64,000 nt of DNA from Novosphingobium lindaniclasticum LE124 (GTDB lineage Bacteria > Pseudomonadota > Alphaproteobacteria > Sphingomonadales > Sphingomonadaceae): contig NZ_ATHL01000082.1 of assembly GCF_000445125.1 (NCBI RefSeq), forward strand, positions 1 to 64,000, given 5' to 3'. This document shows positions 62,009 to 64,000 of this stretch, piece by piece (the stretch's first letter is position 1; every line of letters starts with the position of its first letter). The notes under the pieces were generated by a model. That model saw only the letters and a list, made by a program, of their open reading frames with translations, searched no databases and was not told where the DNA came from. The translations under genes were made by a program, and so were the position numbers.

Positions 62009-62282
62009 GATAGCGCTCCATGCGACGGGTCGTTTCCTCTAGGACGAGTTTACGATGATCGGGGTGTTCTTCGCGCAGGATCGTGTCGACGGCAGCCTGT
62101 GTGTACTCACACACTCTCGCTAGTCGAAGGTGGCTGGCATTATCAAGTACGCCACCGTCCAGATGACGTTTGACGATGAACCTTACGAGATCGGCAAAGG
62201 ATCTGTCTTGGTCGGCAGCGATCGCGTCGAGCCGATCAAGATCGTGTTTGTCGAACCTTACGGATCGCTGGGTACTTCTCAT
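61998..62282 (-). CDS. Ribbon-helix-helix relaxosome accessory protein (TrwA/TraY-like)
   Basis: The 94-residue protein has a ribbon-helix-helix fold in 'RSVRFDKHDLDRLDAIAADQDRSFADLVRFIVKRHLDGG' and a helical tail with many charged residues. In R388 an RHH protein (TrwA) encoded between oriT and trwB binds oriT and represses the trw operon; the order here is the same. ATG 62282 is preferred over TTG 62288. The gene overlaps the TraD start, so the three genes form one operon. Confidence 0.82.
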   Translation of the reverse strand: MRSTQRSVRFDKHDLDRLDAIAADQDRSFADLVRFIVKRHLDGGVLDNASHLRLARVCEYTQAAVDTILREEHPDHRKLVLEETTRRMERYHGA

Positions 62283-62840
62283 TTTCAAACCACCCTCTCG
62301 AATGAGGGGATGGTGAGCTTTTGCGGAAAGCAGTCATTTACTACTCGCGGTCCCTACAGATAGCAAGTTTATTTAGGGACCAAAGGACCATGTAATCCCA
62401 TGCAATCCCATTCAACCCACTGATATATTTGCTAAATAGCAATGAAGTTGAATGGGGTTACATATGGGAGTGATCGGGATTACACTAAATATTGCCACAA
62501 CCCATTGTAATACCGCCATAATCTCGCACGCACCGTGCGTTCGGTGTGCTAATGTAGCTGACATATCGTTGTTGGAGCCTCGGTCTGTTCCTGCGTTCGT
62601 CTGGTGCGGATATGATTCCGGTTTCTGGGGGGTTCCGGGCCGCCGTGGGGCGGAAACGCTGGAGGGAATAGAGCGCTTCGCGCGGGTGGAATGGGCCAGA
62701 GGGCGCATGATTTCTTCGTGGGTGAAGGGGCGATTTCGAGGTGCTGTCGTAGGGGAGTTCGTCGCGGGTTTTCGCATGGCGTGAGAGCGGTTATGGTGGC
62801 GGGGTTCAGAGCCGATCAGCCTGACCGAAAGGTACGAGTA
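62283..62840. other. AT-rich intergenic region, candidate oriT and promoter
   Basis: About 560 bp without a supported gene between the RHH gene and the divergent small gene. 62350-62530 is clearly AT-richer than its GC-rich surroundings and contains three nested inverted repeats. Its position ahead of RHH-TraD-TraI is where oriT lies in MobF plasmids. The nic site was not identified. Reading frames here show no family match. Confidence 0.45.
62391..62484. repeat. Nested inverted repeats upstream of the relaxosome genes
   Basis: An outer pair TGTAATCCC (62391-62399) / GGGATTACA (62476-62484), a middle pair CCCATTCAAC (62407-62416) / GTTGAATGGG (62447-62456) and an inner pair TTGCTA / TAGCAA (62429-62442) share nearly the same centre. 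TGTAATCCCA / TGCAATCCCA is also a direct repeat. They could be binding sites for the RHH protein and relaxase. Confidence 0.6.
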
Positions 62841-63065
62841 ATGGCGAAGTCACTGGACGCGGAAATGGCCGCGATCGAGGCCGAGGAACGCAAGCTGGCG
62901 GAGCGTCGCAAGGCGCATCAGCAGAAGGTGCGGGAAGCGGCGATCGGGACGGTTGAGAAGGCGGGGCTTTTCAAGCTCCCGCATGATCGACTGGAGCGGA
63001 TCATGAAGGCGGTGAAGACGCTGGGCGTGGATGAAGTGGAGAAGCGGCTTCAGGCTTCAGCCTGA
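62841..63065 (+). CDS. Small charged helical protein of unknown function
   Basis: The 74-residue protein starts 'MAKSLDAEMAAIEAEERKLAERRKAHQQ', a strongly charged helix likely to form a coiled coil, then 'TVEKAGLFKLPHDRLERIMKAVKTLGVDEVEKRL'. Similar short proteins are found in conjugation regions of alphaproteobacterial plasmids, but I cannot name the family with confidence. GAAAGG precedes the ATG. It is divergent from the RHH-TraD-TraI operon. Confidence 0.7.
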   Translation: MAKSLDAEMAAIEAEERKLAERRKAHQQKVREAAIGTVEKAGLFKLPHDRLERIMKAVKTLGVDEVEKRLQASA

Positions 63066-63168
63066 GCCGGTTCGCCACCGAACAAACGACCGATGGCCGC
63101 ACGGATGGGCTTGCCCATTCGGGCGGCCATTCCTTTTGCGGCGGGCCCCGGCCCAAGTGGACGTTTGG

Positions 63169-63202
63169 GCGTAGCCCTGGCCGTCAGGCCAAGGCGAGCG
63201 AG
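63169..63202 (+). repeat. 34-bp direct repeat, copy 1
   Basis: The sequence from GCGTAGCCCTGGCCGTCAG to GCGAGCGAG is identical at 63874-63907. It contains the small hairpin GGCC-GTCA-GGCC. No gene is supported at this copy. Confidence 0.7.
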
Positions 63203-63297
63203 CCGTGTGGGGTCGCGCAGCGGTCGGGACGGCATCAGACAAAAAAAGGGAAGCGCGGCCCTGTGGGGCTGCGCCTCCCGTGCGTGGCGTTTGCGGC

Positions 63298-63603
63298 TCA
63301 CCAGTTGAGCGGGTTTTCCATATGCTCCGCGTAGAGGTCTTGGGACGCGAGGAGGATTTCGTGGTCGATCTCGATCATGCTCCAGTTGAGCTTGTCGGCG
63401 TGGTTGCGGACCGTCTCGCGATCGTCGATCGTCATGGCGCTCCAGTCGATCATTTCGAGGAAGTCATCGCGGCGGTCATGGATGCGGCAAGCGCTGTTCA
63501 TTTCGGCTTCGAGTGACGCGATGCGACGCTCGATGCGGATCTCCTTATCCGACTTTGCGATGAACTCGATCTTGTCTTCGGGGAGGGTAATTGACGTGCT
63601 CAT
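63298..63603 (-). CDS. Hypothetical protein with a helical charged core
   Basis: The 101-residue product ('STSITLPEDKIEFIAKSDKEIRIERRIASLEAEMNSACRIHDRRDDFLEMIDWSAMTIDDRETVRNHADKLNWSM') is not a family I recognise. It is acidic and helical, with a probable coiled coil. ATG 63603 has AAGGAG 8 bp upstream; GTG 63612 is the alternative. It lies in the plasmid backbone. Confidence 0.65.
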   Translation of the reverse strand: MSTSITLPEDKIEFIAKSDKEIRIERRIASLEAEMNSACRIHDRRDDFLEMIDWSAMTIDDRETVRNHADKLNWSMIEIDHEILLASQDLYAEHMENPLNW

Positions 63604-63668
63604 AACGCTCACTCCTTAGTCAAAACGACATTTACAGTCGGACCTTCGGGGCGCGGTCGGGTCAGGGA

Positions 63669-63690
63669 CGCGAAAGGCGTGCCTTTCGCG
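63669..63690. terminator. 22-bp palindrome, possible terminator
   Basis: A 10-bp perfect stem (CGCGAAAGGC / GCCTTTCGCG) with only GT in the centre lies upstream of the 63298 gene on the minus strand. Its role as terminator is uncertain because no T-run follows. Confidence 0.4.
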
Positions 63691-63873
63691 CCGCGAAGCG
63701 ACGGTGGGGGTCACGATTGTGTTTGGTGGCCGCTACGGTGTGATCGGGACGGAAATGCCGATCCACCGAAGAAAATGGTGGGGCCCCGCCGTCCTTGACG
63801 CGGCCGCGCACCGGAGGTCACAATGGGAAGACTGTGTGGTGGTTTTACCTATCGGCGTGGCGCGGGCGGCGAT

Positions 63874-63907
63874 GCGTAGCCCTGGCCGTCAGGCCAAGGC
63901 GAGCGAG
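63874..63907 (+). repeat. 34-bp direct repeat, copy 2
   Basis: Identical to 63169-63202, in the same orientation, 705 bp apart. The repeated unit holds the GGCC-GTCA-GGCC hairpin and may be a dispersed palindromic element. Confidence 0.7.
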
Positions 63908-64000
63908 GCGAGCCAGCGCGGTTAGGCGAGGGGCTTTGCCGGGCGCTATGACCAGACCATGCGAAGGGCGCAGCTGGGCGAGGAAATGGCGGCCATCTGG

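Larger units (their letters stand above)
63604..64000. other. Intergenic region at the window end with hairpins
   Basis: No gene is supported. It contains a 22-bp palindrome at 63669-63690 (CGCGAAAGGC / GCCTTTCGCG around GT) and the second copy of the 34-bp direct repeat at 63874-63907. It probably continues into a gene beyond the window. Confidence 0.45.

Noticed and set aside
62412..62784. Overlapping open frames on both strands in the AT-rich region
   Set aside because: No family resemblance, no ribosome-binding site and they cross the inverted repeats; more likely non-coding.
63050..63301. 83-codon minus-strand frame between the two small backbone genes
   Set aside because: Arg/Pro/Ala-rich, crosses a copy of the direct repeat and lacks a ribosome-binding site.
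63704..63925. 73-codon plus-strand frame near the window end
   Set aside because: No family resemblance; it runs through the second copy of the direct repeat.
1..64000. CRISPR arrays, rRNA, tRNA, replication initiation genes and type IV secretion genes
   Set aside because: No spaced repeat arrays, recognisable RNA genes, Rep protein or VirB/Tra channel genes were seen by reading; tRNAscan, CRISPR and profile searches were not possible here.

Overview
The window looks like part of a conjugative plasmid or mobile megaplasmid from a GC-rich alphaproteobacterium, most probably a sphingomonad (Novosphingobium/Sphingobium type). The basis is the catabolic gene families present, a TonB-dependent receptor typical of that group, and a relaxosome block ordered RHH protein - TraD - TraI. 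The assignment is inferred from gene content only.

Layout. (1) 1-2440 is a scarred left edge: an IS3-family orfA, a serine recombinase pseudogene cut at its 5' end and carrying an in-frame TAG, an IS66 transposase remnant and a small membrane protein. (2) 2569-55290 is about 53 kb of catabolic genes in short operons on both strands: nitroreductase, GntR/FCD regulator, PhyH dioxygenase, enoyl-CoA hydratase with an FMN hydroxy-acid oxidase, MmgE/PrpD with two acyl-CoA dehydrogenases, NDP-forming acyl-CoA synthetase with a FadJ-type protein and a hydratase, IclR regulator with a RibB-like protein, a Rieske oxygenase with thiolase and acyl-CoA dehydrogenase, an eight-gene operon (flavin monooxygenase, MDR reductase, intradiol dioxygenase, ICL/PEPM-type lyase, acyl-CoA ligase, SCP2-thiolase-like protein, DUF35 protein, D-aminoacylase-like amidohydrolase), two paralogous CMD-like proteins, aldehyde dehydrogenases, SDRs, a TonB receptor with a KSTD-like flavoprotein, MFS transporters and a GMC oxidoreductase, and an EtfAB/CitE/MaoC-like/isochorismatase-like block. 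(3) 55500-56126 holds IS1380 and IS66 remnants. (4) 56127-63600 is the conjugative DNA-processing region: TraI relaxase-helicase, TraD coupling protein, a ribbon-helix-helix protein, an AT-rich nested inverted repeat that may be oriT, and two small unknown genes.

How the genes may work together. The set fits uptake through the TonB receptor, oxygenase-initiated attack (Rieske, PhyH, flavin monooxygenase), CoA activation (one NDP-forming and one AMP-forming synthetase), beta-oxidation-like shortening with electrons passed to EtfAB, retro-aldol or thiolytic cleavage, and intradiol ring cleavage. The substrate cannot be read from sequence; an aromatic or alicyclic hydrophobic carboxylic compound is an inference.

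Most striking: the palindrome TGTCGACA, often extended, occurs between genes upstream of nearly every major operon in the cluster. This suggests one regulon, probably run by the FCD-type GntR repressor. The cluster also holds several family members with altered catalytic residues: a RibB-like protein without its metal ligands, an SDR without the YxxxK tyrosine, an MDR without the zinc histidine, a hydroxy-acid oxidase without the carboxylate-binding arginine, and an isochorismatase-like protein without the cysteine. No replication gene, T4SS mating-pair genes, Rieske reductase, tRNA or CRISPR was seen.
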